Assembly (NCBI GenBank): GCA_902806565.1
Contig: CADCXA010000053.1
Coordinates: 744,001-808,000 of the forward strand
Direction of reading: 5' to 3'
Length of the DNA stretch: 64,000 nt
DNA from: Hypoxylon rubiginosum
Taxonomy: Eukaryota; Ascomycota; Sordariomycetes; Xylariales; Hypoxylaceae
Below the pieces are notes generated by a model. The model was not told the DNA's origin, ran no database searches, and saw only the letters and a list, made by a program, of their open reading frames with translations. A program made the position numbers and the translations under genes. Below, one piece after another: positions 1 through 11,482 of the stretch (position 1 is its first letter; every line of letters starts with the position of its first letter).

Positions 1-672
1 TAGCGCTGAAGAGGCCATAGATGTTGTAGCTACTAAGTATGTTGTGCTAAGCGACGTCTGACCTAAAAGCAAGATCTGTTCCGCCCATACCTCGACGTCA
101 AAAATACCGGCAGAAGACGACGCGGAAACAACGTTCCGATCCACTACAGCAGTGCTCAATATACGCATATCGGCAGTGGTATATGGAAGACTAGTACTGC
201 TGGCACAGCTAGCACCAGTAGCTGTGACTACGGTACTAGTTATAGTCCAAATACAGGCTTGGGATATGGGATTGAACTGATAGCTACTATCTCCAGCAAA
301 GTCACCATCATCGCCCAAAATTTATTAGGGGGTTGGGGCTTACGTCGGACAGCACCGAACAGCATTCGGATCTCTAGTCCATCCAGCACTCTCCCAGCCT
401 AAAGGGCAGAAATATGCTGGGGAGTACCAATAGAGTCCATACGAGGTATATACGCCATCTGTCTGGGTTGAAGTTGTTGAAGCAGGGTAGCATCTTGGAG
501 CGGACGTAGTACAGCCAGCGTAGTTTGTGTAAGCGCTAGCTCGGCAGAATGTGCCTTCGCAGGTAAAAGATAATAAACTTGTACACTCTGGTGCTGGGGT
601 GAATATCGTAGTAAGAGGTGGATAGGTAGTGGTGGTTGAGATTGCCACTCCCATTGCCGTATTTGAAAGTAT
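1..672 (-). CDS. Cys-rich secreted or membrane-anchored surface protein, partial (3' end cut by window)
   Basis: Two exons are visible, 672-344 and 283-1. The intron 343-284 has a GTAAGC donor, a CTAATA branch point and a TAG acceptor. Splicing joins ...CCPT to YQFNPISQACIW, so the frame stays open to base 1. The protein is Ser/Thr-rich (AISTTTTYPPLTTIFTPAPEC) with about ten spaced cysteines (CEGTFC, CYPAS, FCPLGW, RCCPT). This pattern is common in fungal type-I surface proteins that carry a single TM segment and a cytosolic tail further on, but here that part lies outside the window. The first exon with the expected signal peptide is not resolved: a TGA lies just upstream in frame, and an acceptor CCCAACAG ends at 673, so a further 5' exon is inferred. 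The ATG at 654 may therefore be internal. The family is not named; function unknown (adhesion or wall sensing possible). Confidence 0.6.
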
Positions 673-1293
673 CTGTTGGGTACTATATCTTCAATATCTC
701 ATAGTAAGAAGTGACGTCGAAACCGACAGAGTAGGAAAGCAAAATATCGTTCCACCAGGCGATTTTTATTGGTATAGTGAAGGGTATCTCTACCTATTCC
801 CCTTGCGCCTGAGTTTTGCGGCACTGCGAGCTGCGGCCACCCATTTTCCCGCCTCCCCCTGGCGTCTGAAACCAATATACAACACTTTATACATTGTAGT
901 TACAATTTAACCATCTGTGTGTCGTACTCAATGAATATTTCATGATCTTCTTCTCGTCGCTCAGTAATAAGTAATATAGATAATAAATAAGTAGGCAGGT
1001 GTGTCAAGTTGGCTTCATCCAATCACATATCTGAGCCTCAGCCCGAGTTTCAGGTTACGGAGCTGTACACCAGTATCACGGACGGCTCATTCGACTGCAT
1101 CACACTTTCGACTGAAGGGCGTCTCCACGGATTGAGACCGCCTAGGTAGTTCCGTATAGAAAGTCCCACTCTACTTCATTCACTCTTGAGTGAAGTGCCA
1201 GCTACTCGGGCTCAGTCGAATGCATTGAAGAGTTGAAGATTTATGATACTAAATCTCGGGTGCTATCATTATCTGATCCCACATTCTAGTATC
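673..1293. other. Intergenic region between two minus-strand genes
   Basis: It holds the 5' side of the Cys-rich gene and the 3' side of the receptor gene. A short plus-strand frame at 629-910 has no recognisable domain and overlaps the gene antisense. I see no RNA gene or mobile element. Confidence 0.5.
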
Positions 1294-2620
1294 TCACTTA
1301 CTAGTAAGGAATGGCAAACTTATGCCTTCTGATATATCAATCTCGGGCAATTGCCCCTGCTCACATTCATCTCTACACATCTCTGGGGCGGGCTCTTGCC
1401 TTGTCGTGGAGTTGACATCATCTCTTGAATAGGCTACTCCTGGTTGATAAAAGTAGCTCTCAGGCATCGGAGTGCCCCCAATGGTTACTAGAGGAGATAT
1501 TCTCATCTGACCCTTGTTCTCGTTTTCACCGCTACCCGAGTCTCCGCTCGGGCCAAGCAATATCCTGCTAGGACTCTGTTGAAGACTTCCTCCGCTGTGC
1601 CGTAGTGATAGGACGCTCGAGACCTTGGTAATGAAGCGTGATCCAGATATTCGGTTGAGGAGGGGTTTGAGTATAGGCAGACAAGAGCAGACAATAGCCA
1701 TGCCGGCATGCACTGAAGTCCACACCTCAGTGTTGGAGTAAGAGGGAACGCGTTTACCTGGTGGGTAGCCAAGTATCACCTTAACAAGTCCGGTTATGAT
1801 GACGCTTATTGGCTGTCAGTATGGAACAGACCGCGAAAGGGGTTCAAAAACGTACAATCCACCCAGAAGAAATATGCCGGAGACCGTCAGCTTTTGTTGA
1901 AGAGATAATCGCATCCTCACCACCACCATAATTGGCAACGACAGGATGAGTACGTCCAAGAATATCTCACAAGCTCCTGAGGCCATCCAGAATATGTTGT
2001 AGTTGAAGCAATATCGCGGGTCTGCTAGGCTGTTGATCCAGCTCCATTCGAGGGGGATGCAGTTGGTCAGGGTAGCGACAGTGCATCCAACCCACCAGCC
2101 TATGACCAGCCCACCGGCAATGAATGTCAGGTAATGAAAAGCCCTGCTAACAGCAAAGATTCGATGGTACATGAACAAAATTCCAAGTTTAGTAGCACCT
2201 GAGATGGTGAAGTAAAGCACAGAGGTGACGAAAGCGAGCTTTAAGTAGAATATGTCCTCAGGGGTGTAGACGTAATCGGGATCCGTATTCTCGGAGACCC
2301 AGAGCCCAGCTGGGGAAATTGAATTTCCTGTGAAGAATATGAGCATATAAACTCTGGCTCAATTCCGGTCATAGATGTAGTCTGCCGAGATATAAACAGA
2401 AGACGGGGCTAATCGTACCCCATAGTAGTAAAGCTGCAGTGAACAACGTTGCTACGACGGCTGATAGGATCAGCCAGTCGTCGGCCTTCAGGCTGGCGCG
2501 CGTGAAGATACGGGTGTAGAATCTCAGAGCAACAGATACGACGGCGAGAGCAATGGCGAGGGCACTAACGCCCATCGTAGCATCCTCGTTGCCATGAGGT
2601 TGAATCTGAACAGAAGCCAT
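1294..2620 (-). CDS. PTH11-like / fungal rhodopsin-domain seven-TM receptor
   Basis: Three exons give about 404 aa: 2620-2419, 2357-1856 and 1804-1294. Intron 1 (2418-2358) has a GTACGA donor; a second possible acceptor lies at 2352. Intron 2 (1855-1805) has GTACGT, branch ACTGAC and an AAG acceptor. Seven hydrophobic segments follow in order: MGVSALAIALAVVSVALRF; DDWLILSAVVATLFTAALL; a segment in YLKLAFVTSVLYFTISGATK; FHYLTFIAGGLVIGWWVGC; ACEIFLDVLILSLPIMVVV; LTVSGIFLLGGFVIITGL (rebuilt across intron 2); and SVHAGMAIVCSCLPILKPLL. The ADDW motif after TM1 and the LGGF in TM6 are typical of the fungal rhodopsin-domain family (PTH11-like GPCRs, 'integral membrane protein'). No CFEM domain is seen at the N-terminus. 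The long polar C-terminal tail (about residues 280-404) should be cytosolic. A plasma-membrane sensing role is inferred; the ligand is unknown. It is divergent from the sphingolipid gene at 3414. Confidence 0.85.
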
Positions 2621-3413
2621 GATGAGCGAGCTGGGACCATTTGCTCCTGCGATTCTACATTAATCATAAAATAAAACGAAAATGCTTGGCGAGGCGTTTC
2701 CTTCCTCTGTGAGAAGGCATTTCTCCTGCGAGAGACGCCGAAATGGCGATTCTGCTATCTTGTACGTAGGAAGTCATGAGATTATATTGCTGTGCCAGGG
2801 CTGCATGAAAAGGGTTAAAAATAGTATATTATCATCGTACAAGACTGAACTGCTAAGCTGAACCTGCCGATGAACGAGCGATGACGGTCGAGACCAGCAG
2901 TGCTTTCGAAGGATGATGCGGGTGGTACACCAGTGTCAGTGCGGCACAGCCCCCAAATACGGTATCATTTCATCCAATAAGCGGCGTGGTGCTATCGGGT
3001 TCGTCTGTCTGCATGGCGGGAAACAGCAGTTATTGGTAGGGTAATGTGATCCGTCCATGTCCCGTCAGCAGAAGCAGACCGTTCGGGGGCGCAAGCACAA
3101 TTCAAGAGAAGATAGTGGTTAAGTTAAAAGTGCAGTGCATGTGCTTCAGTACCGTGGAAGAGTGAAGGTTGCAGCTTGTAGTTACACCAGCACCTGACAA
3201 GCGCCTAGGGTACATACCTAAGGTATAGGTGTCTAGAGGTACCTGCAGGTGGTAATTAAAGGCTCGGGGCTACGGAGAAGACACCCCCGTACCAGGTATC
3301 TTAGGTACCAACGTAATCTGCTGTTTTCGTTCCTGACGATCAAGTCCATCTCAACTCAACACGGCCTACTCGCAGCCTTGGTCCTGCTACATCCTACATC
3401 CGCCTTGACAACG
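2621..3413. other. Divergent promoter region between receptor and KDSR genes
   Basis: About 790 bp upstream of both genes. It contains a near-palindrome TACCTAAGGTA around 3216. An ORF starting at 3249 runs into KDSR exon 1 in frame, but the conserved KDSR N-terminus starts at 3414, so I do not call it. No other feature seen. Confidence 0.5.
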
Positions 3414-4586
3414 ATGGGGTCATTTCTTTCAAAGAACGAGCTTCCCGTTGATGGACGTGTATGTGTACTCCCTTTTCAATCCAAAGTTGATTAAATATAC
3501 GCGATAATATTGACAGTACCCCAGACTGTTCTCATCGCTGGCGGCTCAACAGGATTAGGCCTTCAGGCAGGCCGTCAGCTGGCCGAGAGGGGAGCTAGTG
3601 TTGTCATCGTAGCGCGAAATAGGGGTAATTTAGAAGAAGGGATTCGTTATATATCGGTAACATTGTGTTCCTGCTTCCATTTGTCACGATGCAAGGTTCA
3701 GATGCTGACTGTTGTTTAGCAAGGTGCTCGTTCGCCCCAAAGGCAACGCTTTCACTCCATCCGCGCAGACGTTACCACAGCGCCCGAATGCGCCCGCGTG
3801 CTAGCTGAGGCCATCTCATGGAATAATGGCTCTCCGCCCGATATTGTTTGGTGTTGCAGCGGTAGCGCGCATCCGACATTATTTATCGACACGCCCCTTG
3901 AGCAGTTTCAGACCATGATGGACAGCAACTATTTTTCATGCGTGTACATGGCACACGCAGTCCTGAATTCCTGGCTACGACCAACCGCAGGTATAGATCC
4001 CGCTACTCAGGAGACCACGGCCCTAGCAGACAGACAGAAGCCTACTCGGCTACCGGCGCGACACCTTATCTTCACGGGATCTTTCGTTTCCTTCTACAGC
4101 TTCACCGGCTTCACACCCTATAGCCCCTCGAAAGCGGCAATTCGAGCCCTCTCTGACTCCCTCTCACAGGAGATGAATCTTTACGCCGCGGCACACCCGG
4201 ACCTACCACGCGTGCGCGTGCATACTGTCTTCCCCGCTACTATGCCGACGCAGTCGCTGGATGATGAAAATAGCGTGAAGACCGACCTAACTAAGTCTCT
4301 AGAGGAAGGCGACCAGATCATAACGCCAGATGAATGCGCGCGGCGGGCGATTGCTGGCCTTGAGAGTGGAGAGGAGCTTGTACCGACCAGTACGATCATT
4401 TGGGCAGTGATGACAAGCGTGCTCGGAGGCAGCGCGCGAGGGGGCTTCTGGAAAGGATTGCTGAATACGTTGACAGGATGGATAACGCTTATCGTGATGG
4501 TGTTTATCCGGTGGGAGATGGATACCAAGGTAGCGAAATGGGGGAAAAAGCATGGATCGAGCGGAATGCAGAAGAAAAAGGAGTAA
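3414..4586 (+). CDS. TSC10: 3-ketodihydrosphingosine (3-ketosphinganine) reductase, TSC10/KDSR-type SDR
   Basis: Three exons encode about 347 aa: 3414-3458, 3525-3656 and 3720-4586. Introns start GTATGT and GTAACA and end CCAG and TTTAG, with GCTGAC as branch point in the second. Known role: NADPH-dependent reduction of 3-ketodihydrosphingosine to dihydrosphingosine, the second step of sphingolipid synthesis, at the ER membrane facing the cytosol. Seen: a short N-terminal exon MGSFLSKNELPVDGR typical of fungal KDSR, the cofactor loop AGGSTGLG (residues about 20-27), the NAG-equivalent site replaced by CCSGSAHP, the catalytic region FTGFTPYSPSK with Tyr193 and Lys197, and a C-terminal hydrophobic stretch (LTGWITLIVMVFI) followed by a lysine-rich tail ending KKKE, fitting ER anchorage. 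The start at 3414 is chosen because it alone splices in phase to the Rossmann core. Confidence 0.93.
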
Positions 4587-5333
4587 CTACCTCAAAAGAA
4601 GAGAAACGAATCTCCGCAGGATGATTTGCCGCATATCAGGTAACCCAGGAATGCTTTCGACCCCTCTCCTAAGGAATAAAGACGCACCCCTTCGCTATTA
4701 ATCCACTAACAAGCGAGACGACTCTCAAAGGGTCTATCACACAAGTGAAGGTGATTATAATCAATATTAGATCTGCTGCCCAACCTAACCTAGGCAAGTG
4801 ATTATATTACGACAGCTTAAATTATCAATACTACGGCATCGAAGCGAAGGCTGATACAGCTTGAGCAGGAAGGAGAAACCCTTTGAATCATATCGACGAT
4901 AAGGGTACGACTATAAAAATATGCCAGATTATTAGCATTGTTGGTTATCGGGATGAATTGAGGTTTTTCATGCCCACATATGAAGCCATCGTGATAATTT
5001 CGTTGGTGGTGTAAGTGGGTTGGATATCCGAACCACCAAAAAGCTAATTGATGTTAGGTACCCACACACTCAGATGATTGATTGTACTTCCAAACACAGC
5101 AGAACTTATGGAATCTGAGCAGGCCTGCACTCCCAGTTGGTTTATATTGTATCACGAGGTATTTCACGCGAACAGGAGAAACCAAAGATGACTTCGATAT
5201 TAACCTTATGTATGCATAAAACCCCATGCGTCTTAATTGAAGCCTCCTCGTGGTGTACAGGAGATGGTTTATTAAGAGGCTGGCAAAAAGTCATCTTTAA
5301 AAGAAGAAAAAGACAAAAATGTATCAAAATAAT
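4587..5333. other. Intergenic region upstream of the tRNA pair
   Basis: AT-rich spacer. Small ORFs at 5137-5427 and 5142-5405 only overlap the tRNA and are rejected. An oligo-T stretch on the minus strand just past the tRNA 3' end would serve as the RNA polymerase III terminator. Confidence 0.5.
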
Positions 5334-5419
5334 GGGCTCAACCGGGATTCGAACCCGGGGTCTCGCGCATTTAGGTAGGAACTCCCGAAGCGCGAATCTT
5401 ACCACTAGACCATTGAGCC
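5334..5419 (-). tRNA. tRNA-Pro (anticodon CGG), with intron
   Basis: A full cloverleaf is readable on the minus strand. The acceptor stem pairs GGCTCAA with TTGAGCC (discriminator C), the D arm is GTCTAGTGGTAAGAT, the anticodon stem pairs CGCGC with GCGCG, and the anticodon loop reads TTCGGG-(intron)-. The T arm is CCGGGTTCGAATCCCGG. Bases 34-36 are CGG, so it reads CCG proline codons. The loop carries an insertion of about 14 nt right after position 37, the canonical nuclear tRNA intron site, containing TTCCTACCTAAAT. The A box (TGGTCTAGTGG) and B box (GGGTTCGAATCCC) are intact. A T-run follows the 3' end. Confidence 0.93.
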
Positions 5420-5733
5420 TGTTATAATTATTGTCTTCTTATTGCAAACCAAATCGGATGTATCAAGGCCGACTTCGACTTGATGTGGCGGCTGAAACAG
5501 ATCCGTCGACGGAATAAAGTTCTTTCAAAGATATCACCCAGCATGAAAAGAAACTGTGTTACTCGGAGTGCCTGCGAAGGCATAGTGGTAAAGCAAAGTG
5601 GCAGATAAAGGAAGATGGGATCCGTAAGATGGGGTCCGTAGATTCTTGATTGCTCACCTACCAACATGTAATTCATCTACAAGTCTTCGGGTCGGGAGAA
5701 GCGCCTCACTTAGAGTGATAGATGCAAAAAGAA
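5420..5733. other. Spacer between two tRNA genes
   Basis: 314 bp without recognised content. A minus ORF at 5428-5676 is unsupported. Confidence 0.4.
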
Positions 5734-5832
5734 CTCCGAATCGGGGAATCGAACCCCGGGCTTGGCGGATCACTTAGATATTGGATATATCTTAATGAGA
5801 GCACCAAATGTTGGCCACTACACCAATTCGGA
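5734..5832 (-). tRNA. tRNA-Glu (anticodon CTC), with intron
   Basis: A minus-strand cloverleaf. The acceptor stem pairs TCCGAAT with ATTCGGA, discriminator G. The D arm is GTGTAGTGGCCAACAT, the anticodon stem pairs TGGTG with CGCCA, the loop begins CTCTCA with bases 34-36 CTC, and the T arm is CGGGGTTCGATTCCCCG. It decodes GAG glutamate codons. An intron of about 27-28 nt, AT-rich (contains GATATATCCAATATC), sits after position 37. The TCCGA-type acceptor end is characteristic of eukaryotic tRNA-Glu. An oligo-T terminator (GTTCTTTTTGC) follows. It lies 314 bp upstream of the tRNA-Pro in the same orientation. Confidence 0.93.
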
Positions 5833-7385
5833 CTGATACACCCACGAGACCATAAGGTGAAAATTCTTCGAGTTCGTTTGATATATTAGCAATTAGTTCA
5901 GCTAGAGTAACCCAGGCGCGTACACTCTGATCGTGGGCCCCTTGATTATGACTTTTCTCATAAAACCCACAAAATCTTTTTTTCTAATCTCGTTGAATCC
6001 ACTATCCAGAGCCTCAGTTAAAACTTGTAGACAACATGATACGTAGCTAGGGGTGATACTACGGCAAGAACACTTCCCCTCGTCACCAAGTACAGCGTGG
6101 CACAACTGTTGAATTATATGGTAGGTTATGTAGCTAAACAGAGACATGAATCATACCTGATTGTCCTTAAGAATGTTCATATACGTTGCGAAGTTGGAGA
6201 AATATCAAGTGTGTGGCCTTCTGAACTCCATTATTTCTCAATACCTAGTGTCAATATCGGTGTAGTCCTTAGATGTTTGCCAAAGAATGGGTGTCATGAA
6301 GAGTCTCAGAACTTATAATGATATAATTCTCCACCAGCTATTTGTTAGAAGTTACGAGACAGTTCGAGATATCTTATGTCGAGCTGACCCAGGCAGCCGT
6401 GTGCCAGGTAGGCCAAAGAGACCTGTTCAAGTTGAACAATTCTAGGACTTTGGTGCCTGGCAAAATCGATCTTCAATATTTGCATACAATACGAAAAGCT
6501 TTTAGAAGTCCTTAAGCAATGGAAGGGCCAAGTTCTAAAAAATCTAGGTCTCATATTTACAACTGATGTCCTACGTACGACACTTCTTACGGGATGTAAG
6601 CAAGTTACAATGTCACGTCACAAATTTGAAAGCTATCTAGGAGCCTTCCAAGAATTAGATTCGATAACTGAGGTACGTAGTATTTGAGGGAGGCTTGTGC
6701 AATCACCCAGGTTGAAAACTTAAGGTCTCGATCAAAGTGAAAATTAAATTTTGGGTGGGAGTTGTACCTGGCTAGGTAGCAAGGTGGTCCTTGGTTCCTG
6801 GAAGGAAAATGAAGCATATTCCTAGGATACCCATCCAACGAGAATTATCGAAGATACCTAAATATGTAGGTAGGAAGGTACACATAAAGAACCTTGACGG
6901 GCACGGTTGACCAGGCAGTTGCTACGAGAAGCAAAAGTTGTGAATAGCCACAGTAGACGGCAGTCACGCATAGCTAATCGGCAGCAAGGCTCTCGCCAAT
7001 GCCCAATAATCGTAAATATATGTAAGCCGTGCACTTCTACCTTACCTGTCATATTTAATTTGCAGCTGTGAATTTGGTCAAGGCTGTGATCATAGGACCC
7101 TTCTACCACGTGACAGAAGAGGTATCTTTACCCCGGGCAACAGGTACTGTACATCATTCAAGCTGTTAACGAACTGTACTTCTTTCCCCAGCAACGACTG
7201 GCCACCGGATTTTCACAGCTAGCCCAATTTCTATTTATTTCCTAGAAGTTGACTATTAACCAACTTCCTTCAGAAACATAAAGTCATCTGCAGCCACATA
7301 CCATTCTTCACACACCCATCTATCCACCGTCTCTACTTGACCTTCACTTACCATCACGAGACTCAACAACATTCACAAGCTCACG
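5833..7385. other. Gene-free region 5' of the nuclear-protein gene
   Basis: About 1.55 kb with only short unsupported ORFs on both strands (5902-6147, 6097-6318, 6605-6838, 6858-7109). The last about 250 bp resembles a fungal core promoter and 5' UTR, with CT-rich patches and a CAAC/ACACACCC-rich leader ending CTCACG before the ATG. Confidence 0.45.
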
Positions 7386-7977
7386 ATGGCTTCTACTCCT
7401 ACCAAGCCCGAGGGCAACGGTACCAAGCCTCAGCTCAGCCAGCGCGAGCTTGATGTCGTGGCTAAAGCTTGGACATGCATCAATGATGTCAAGAATGGCG
7501 TACCTACGGTAAGACACGCCCCCATGTCACTCCATCTTCAGCCCTACCTAGCCTGACTGTGAATCTTGTCTCGGCTCCCTCCCACCACCCCACATCCTAA
7601 CATTCATAAAATATTATGCACCTTGCCTCGGAAACCGAGCGGGCAGCTAGCCGCCCGATTCTCATTCTAGTCCTGTGACCGATTTTGCTAACTTTCCACT
7701 TTCTCAGATTGACTCCAAGAAGCTTGCCGAGATGGGTCCGTACGCCAGCGCCGATTCGGCGCGACACATCTGGAAGCCCATCGAGAGGAAGCTCCTCGCC
7801 ATCGCTGGAGTGACTCCTACTCCCGCTACCGGCAAGGGCCGAAAGCGCAAGACCGACACTGCCGATGGCGAGACTCCCGATACCCCCACGAAGAAGCCGC
7901 GTGCACGAAAGAACACTAAGGCAGCCACCAAGAAGAACGAGGAGGAGGATGGTGATCTGGTTGATGGCGAGGCATAG
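7386..7977 (+). CDS. Small lysine-rich nuclear protein of unknown function
   Basis: Two exons encode about 130 aa: 7386-7508 and 7708-7977. The 199-nt intron (GTAAGA...TTCTCAG) is long for this window. Residues about 18-75 form a compact helical segment (LSQRELDVVAKAWTCINDVK, then KLAEMGPYASADSARHIW and PIERKLLAI) that looks like the small helical (SANT/HTH-like) domain found at the N-terminus of many short fungal nuclear proteins. The C-terminal half is low-complexity and basic, then acidic (KGRKRKTD, TPTKKPRARKNTKAATKK, EEEDGDLVDGE), with several NLS-like clusters. I infer a chromatin- or DNA-associated protein, but I do not recognise a named family. A decayed copy of exon 1 plus its 5' leader lies at 12411-12560, so this gene has been duplicated at least once. 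Confidence 0.75.
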
Positions 7978-9661
7978 GCATCTGTCTTAGGCGGCATTCT
8001 TAGGTGATATCATTGTTCTTGCTTCCTTCTTTCTTACTTTTTCTCCTCTTAAGTAAGACTTCGCATGAACCCTTTCTACTTGGTTCTACGCGTTTCTATC
8101 TACGAAGGACACGGATGGTGGATGTTACGGAGGAGGATCTCGAGGCATCGGATGGGGATATTCTGCAGAGGTATCATGATCGGCATCATGATAGGTAGAA
8201 AGATATACCTACTTAGAGAGATAAATACGCGATGAATTCACAAATGGGCTACGCCTTGATTCTCTTCACAACGTTTCGTCTCCATGTGAACCACCAGGCC
8301 AATATGTACGTGAGATTGGCAATTCCCAAGTACAATTCTGTTCACGCTAGAAGAATAATTCACGATGCTCCACAGAGACGCGACGCGAGGTCCTGAGATC
8401 TCGGTGACCTATCACATTCTTGTTGTACGACATGGTACCCAGGTACCTCGCCTGCTCGTCAACAGTCACGCCAGTACCTAATGAGCTTAGGTAATGCGAA
8501 AAAGGCTTGCTTACGTCATTAAACGACGATCATGTCCACGTAGAACGAAAATATTTTCCTCGAATCAAGCGACTCGTACCTAAGAACGAGACACGGAATC
8601 CCGCAGCCTGCTGTTTATTAATCTATGTGCTATCCTGTACTTTCGCGGGAATTGTCGCAATGAGATCGACCGGCTCGTTGAATTTTGAATTCTTCTGCTT
8701 GACAACCTTTCAGGACTCTCTTCCCAGCGAACGAACTCGGGTCTCCTCCTGTGGCTCGGCTAGCTCGGCTCGTGTTTACATGTTTACAGATGCCAATATT
8801 ATGTAAAAAGGTCAGCTCAAAAGAATCTTTTGTTGTCACAAATACAGATGGTAGTATTTGAGGCTCGATTTGATTGGCGGCTTTCTGTTACGTTACAGTG
8901 AGCTCCCATTACTTGGTCGAAGAGACGGACAGGTTATTGGCTACTTACTGGTCATGATCAATCTTATCAGATTCGCTGATTAGATTAGATCCTGTCAGCC
9001 CACACCATCCCCCGACTTCCCCCCTAGTAATCCCTTCCACCTACATGCATGAAAATTTTATAACGTCGTCAAAATACACCCTAGTTTCCCTTTATTTCGG
9101 GAGCCTAACTATATCAGGTCAAGTGACGGCCCTTGATTACGTGGGGATAGGACTTAGTACACGCAAGAAATGATGATCATCTATAAGTCGTTCAGCATAT
9201 AAAGTCCCTGTCGCTTAGATTTATCTTCAGCATTCCTGCTAATAGTATTCCAATATTCCAGTATCTGAATCCTAATGTCGATATCGTAGACTTCTCTGGT
9301 CACACGACTCGACGTAATCATGAAGCAAATATATAACACCGTCTTTGGTAAAAGGGGCCCGTTTCTTGAAGCTTTCGCTTACCGGTACAATATTAAGAAG
9401 TTCGTAATAAACAACATGAAGCCTGCGTTTCCAAAGTAACATTGGTTGAAGCCCCTGTCTAGCGCGAGATATCTGCCAGGTACTAGATGTTCGCCGTTAC
9501 CAACGTAATATTAAGAACCCCATTGTCTAGCCTACCTTGAAACCCGAGATCGGATACTGGTTTTTGTCACATATATGAACGATGTCGCGCATTCGAATGC
9601 GGCAGAGAGATTCCATACCACTCTCTTCGACCGCCTATCTAGTACAGTCCAATAGCCCAAT
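7978..9661. other. Intergenic region between nuclear-protein and ASST genes
   Basis: About 1.7 kb. An ORF at 8507-8806 (99 aa) shows no domain and no splice logic. No RNA gene or repeat recognised. Confidence 0.45.
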
Positions 9662-11482
9662 ATGCAGCTCTCGCTCTGTCTTGCATATTTCTCGGCATGG
9701 GGCCTCCAAGCTCAACTCGCGTCCGCGCAAAATAACACATGGCCGTGGCAGACATACAAATCCAGCTGGGCAGAGCCGTAAGTAAGCCCTACTCCAACCA
9801 CGACTTCTACCTCGCTTCAATCGCGAGAAGATGAAAAAGGAAGTGTATTCAGGGTTTGAATACCTAGGTACTCCTGGTATTGACATTGGACATTCCAATG
9901 CATGATCAGCCTATCGAAATAATTGCCTGGACACATAGTCACTAACACTACATGATGCAGCCCGTCCCTGAACATAACGAAGTCCGGTACAACGTCTCCC
10001 GGGTACCTCTTCTTCGATCAGAATGGCGAATATGCTCACAACTACAGCTTGTTCATTATGTCCGACGATAACGAACTCGTCTGGCAGAGCGCTATTGGGG
10101 ACTACAGCGATTTCAGGACCCAAACATTTGAAGGAAAGCCAGTCTTATCGTTCTTCAACGGAATCTCTTTGTCAGAGCCTTACGGCTGGGGTCACGGCAT
10201 CATTCAAATCCTTGATGCCTCTTATAAGAGTATTTACAACGTTTCTTTAACCGCGGCCGAGGAGAACCTGGTGACTATCTCAGATATTGATCCTACCCAA
10301 CTCACATCATACATCGACATACATGAGTCTCGAATCACGTCTCAAGACACCATTCTGGTCACGATGTACAACGTCACTAGATACGACCTAAGCTCCGTTG
10401 GTGGCCCTCAAGATGGTTGGGTCGCAGACTGCTTGTTCTACGAGCTGGACATCAAGACTAGCAAGGTACTTTTTCGGTGGAGTGCGCTGGCACATGTCGA
10501 CGAGATCCCTATTTCGAGCGTCCAGCAGTTTTATCCCATCGCAGATTTTGGGAAGAACCAATCCATTCCCTACGGCTATTTTCATATCAACTCTGTTGAC
10601 AAGTTTGAGGACGGATCATACTTGATCTCTTCAAGATATTATTGCTCTGTTTTCAAGATATCGACTGACGGCACCGTGGAATGGACACTGCAGGTAAGGC
10701 CAGTTTAGCTTTTGCCCTATATCGCTACTACTATGTTTTTGAGCTGGTATCCGATCTGTGCGAGCTTACGCTAATGATTAATATGTACCTAGGGTCAAAC
10801 CGGTGGTGATTTTGAACTTGATGGCGGCCTTTCCTTTTCTTACCAGCACGATGCACGGGTTAGGCAAGATCTGGGGGATGTTGTCCAGATTAGCATATTT
10901 GACAACGCAAACTCGGAAATCATATCCGGAGTGAACCAAACAAAAGGAGTACTTATGACTCTAGATACAAAAGCGATGAAGGCCACTCTGGACAAAGAAT
11001 ATGTGAATCCTCAGGATTCTGTCTACGCATTTTCACAAGGAAACTTGCAGCAGTTAGATGACGGACATGTCATAATGGGATACGGGTCCACCCCTAAGAT
11101 CAGAGAATTCAGCTCAGATGGTGCCACCGTCATGACAGCACAATTCGGGCCCGGGGACGGTCTTCTCTTCTCATATCGTGCATATCGTCTGCCTTGGGAA
11201 GGACGCCCTACGGAGCCCCCGAATGCCTTTGCTTGCATTGATCAATCCAGCAATACGACGATGCTCTACATGAGTTGGCTTGGTGCAACGGAGTATGAGT
11301 CATGGAAAGTCTTTACGGGATCTAGTACTTCTAGTCTTACACTGAACGCTCATGTGGAGAGAACTGGGTTCGAAACGGCCATAAGCATACCAGGCCAGAG
11401 TCACTTGATCAGGGTCGAAGCGCAGGAGCTCGGCGTTACGAGCGGAGTGTCTCCTGTTACATCTCCTAGCAATAGCTGTTAG
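9662..11482 (+). CDS. Secreted arylsulfotransferase (ASST)-family beta-propeller protein
   Basis: Three exons encode about 512 aa: 9662-9777, 9961-10693 and 10793-11482. Introns are GTAAGT...GATGCAG (183 nt) and GTAAGG...ACCTAG (99 nt, branch GCTAATG), and both joins stay in frame. The N-terminus MQLSLCLAYFSAWGLQAQLA, with cleavage near ASA-QNN, is a clear signal peptide. The body matches the fungal Arylsulfotran_2 pattern: an opening blade with PSLNITKSGTTSPGYLFF, then YGWGHGIIQILD, IDIHESRITSQDTILV, WVADCLFYELDIKTSKVLFRW, GYFHINSVDKFEDGSYLISS, GQTGGDFELDGG and HDARV. Repeated blade-like sheets and several N-glycosylation sites fit a secreted or wall propeller. ASST members transfer sulfuryl groups between phenols, but most fungal members are uncharacterised, so the activity here is inferred from family only. 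Confidence 0.88.

Noticed and set aside
629..910. 93-aa plus-strand ORF opposite the Cys-rich gene
   Set aside because: No domain, antisense to a spliced gene with good splice sites, no leader-like sequence.
3249..3494. ORF starting upstream of KDSR and running through its first exon
   Set aside because: The conserved KDSR N-terminus begins at the internal ATG 3414, and the extra part is unlike any family member.
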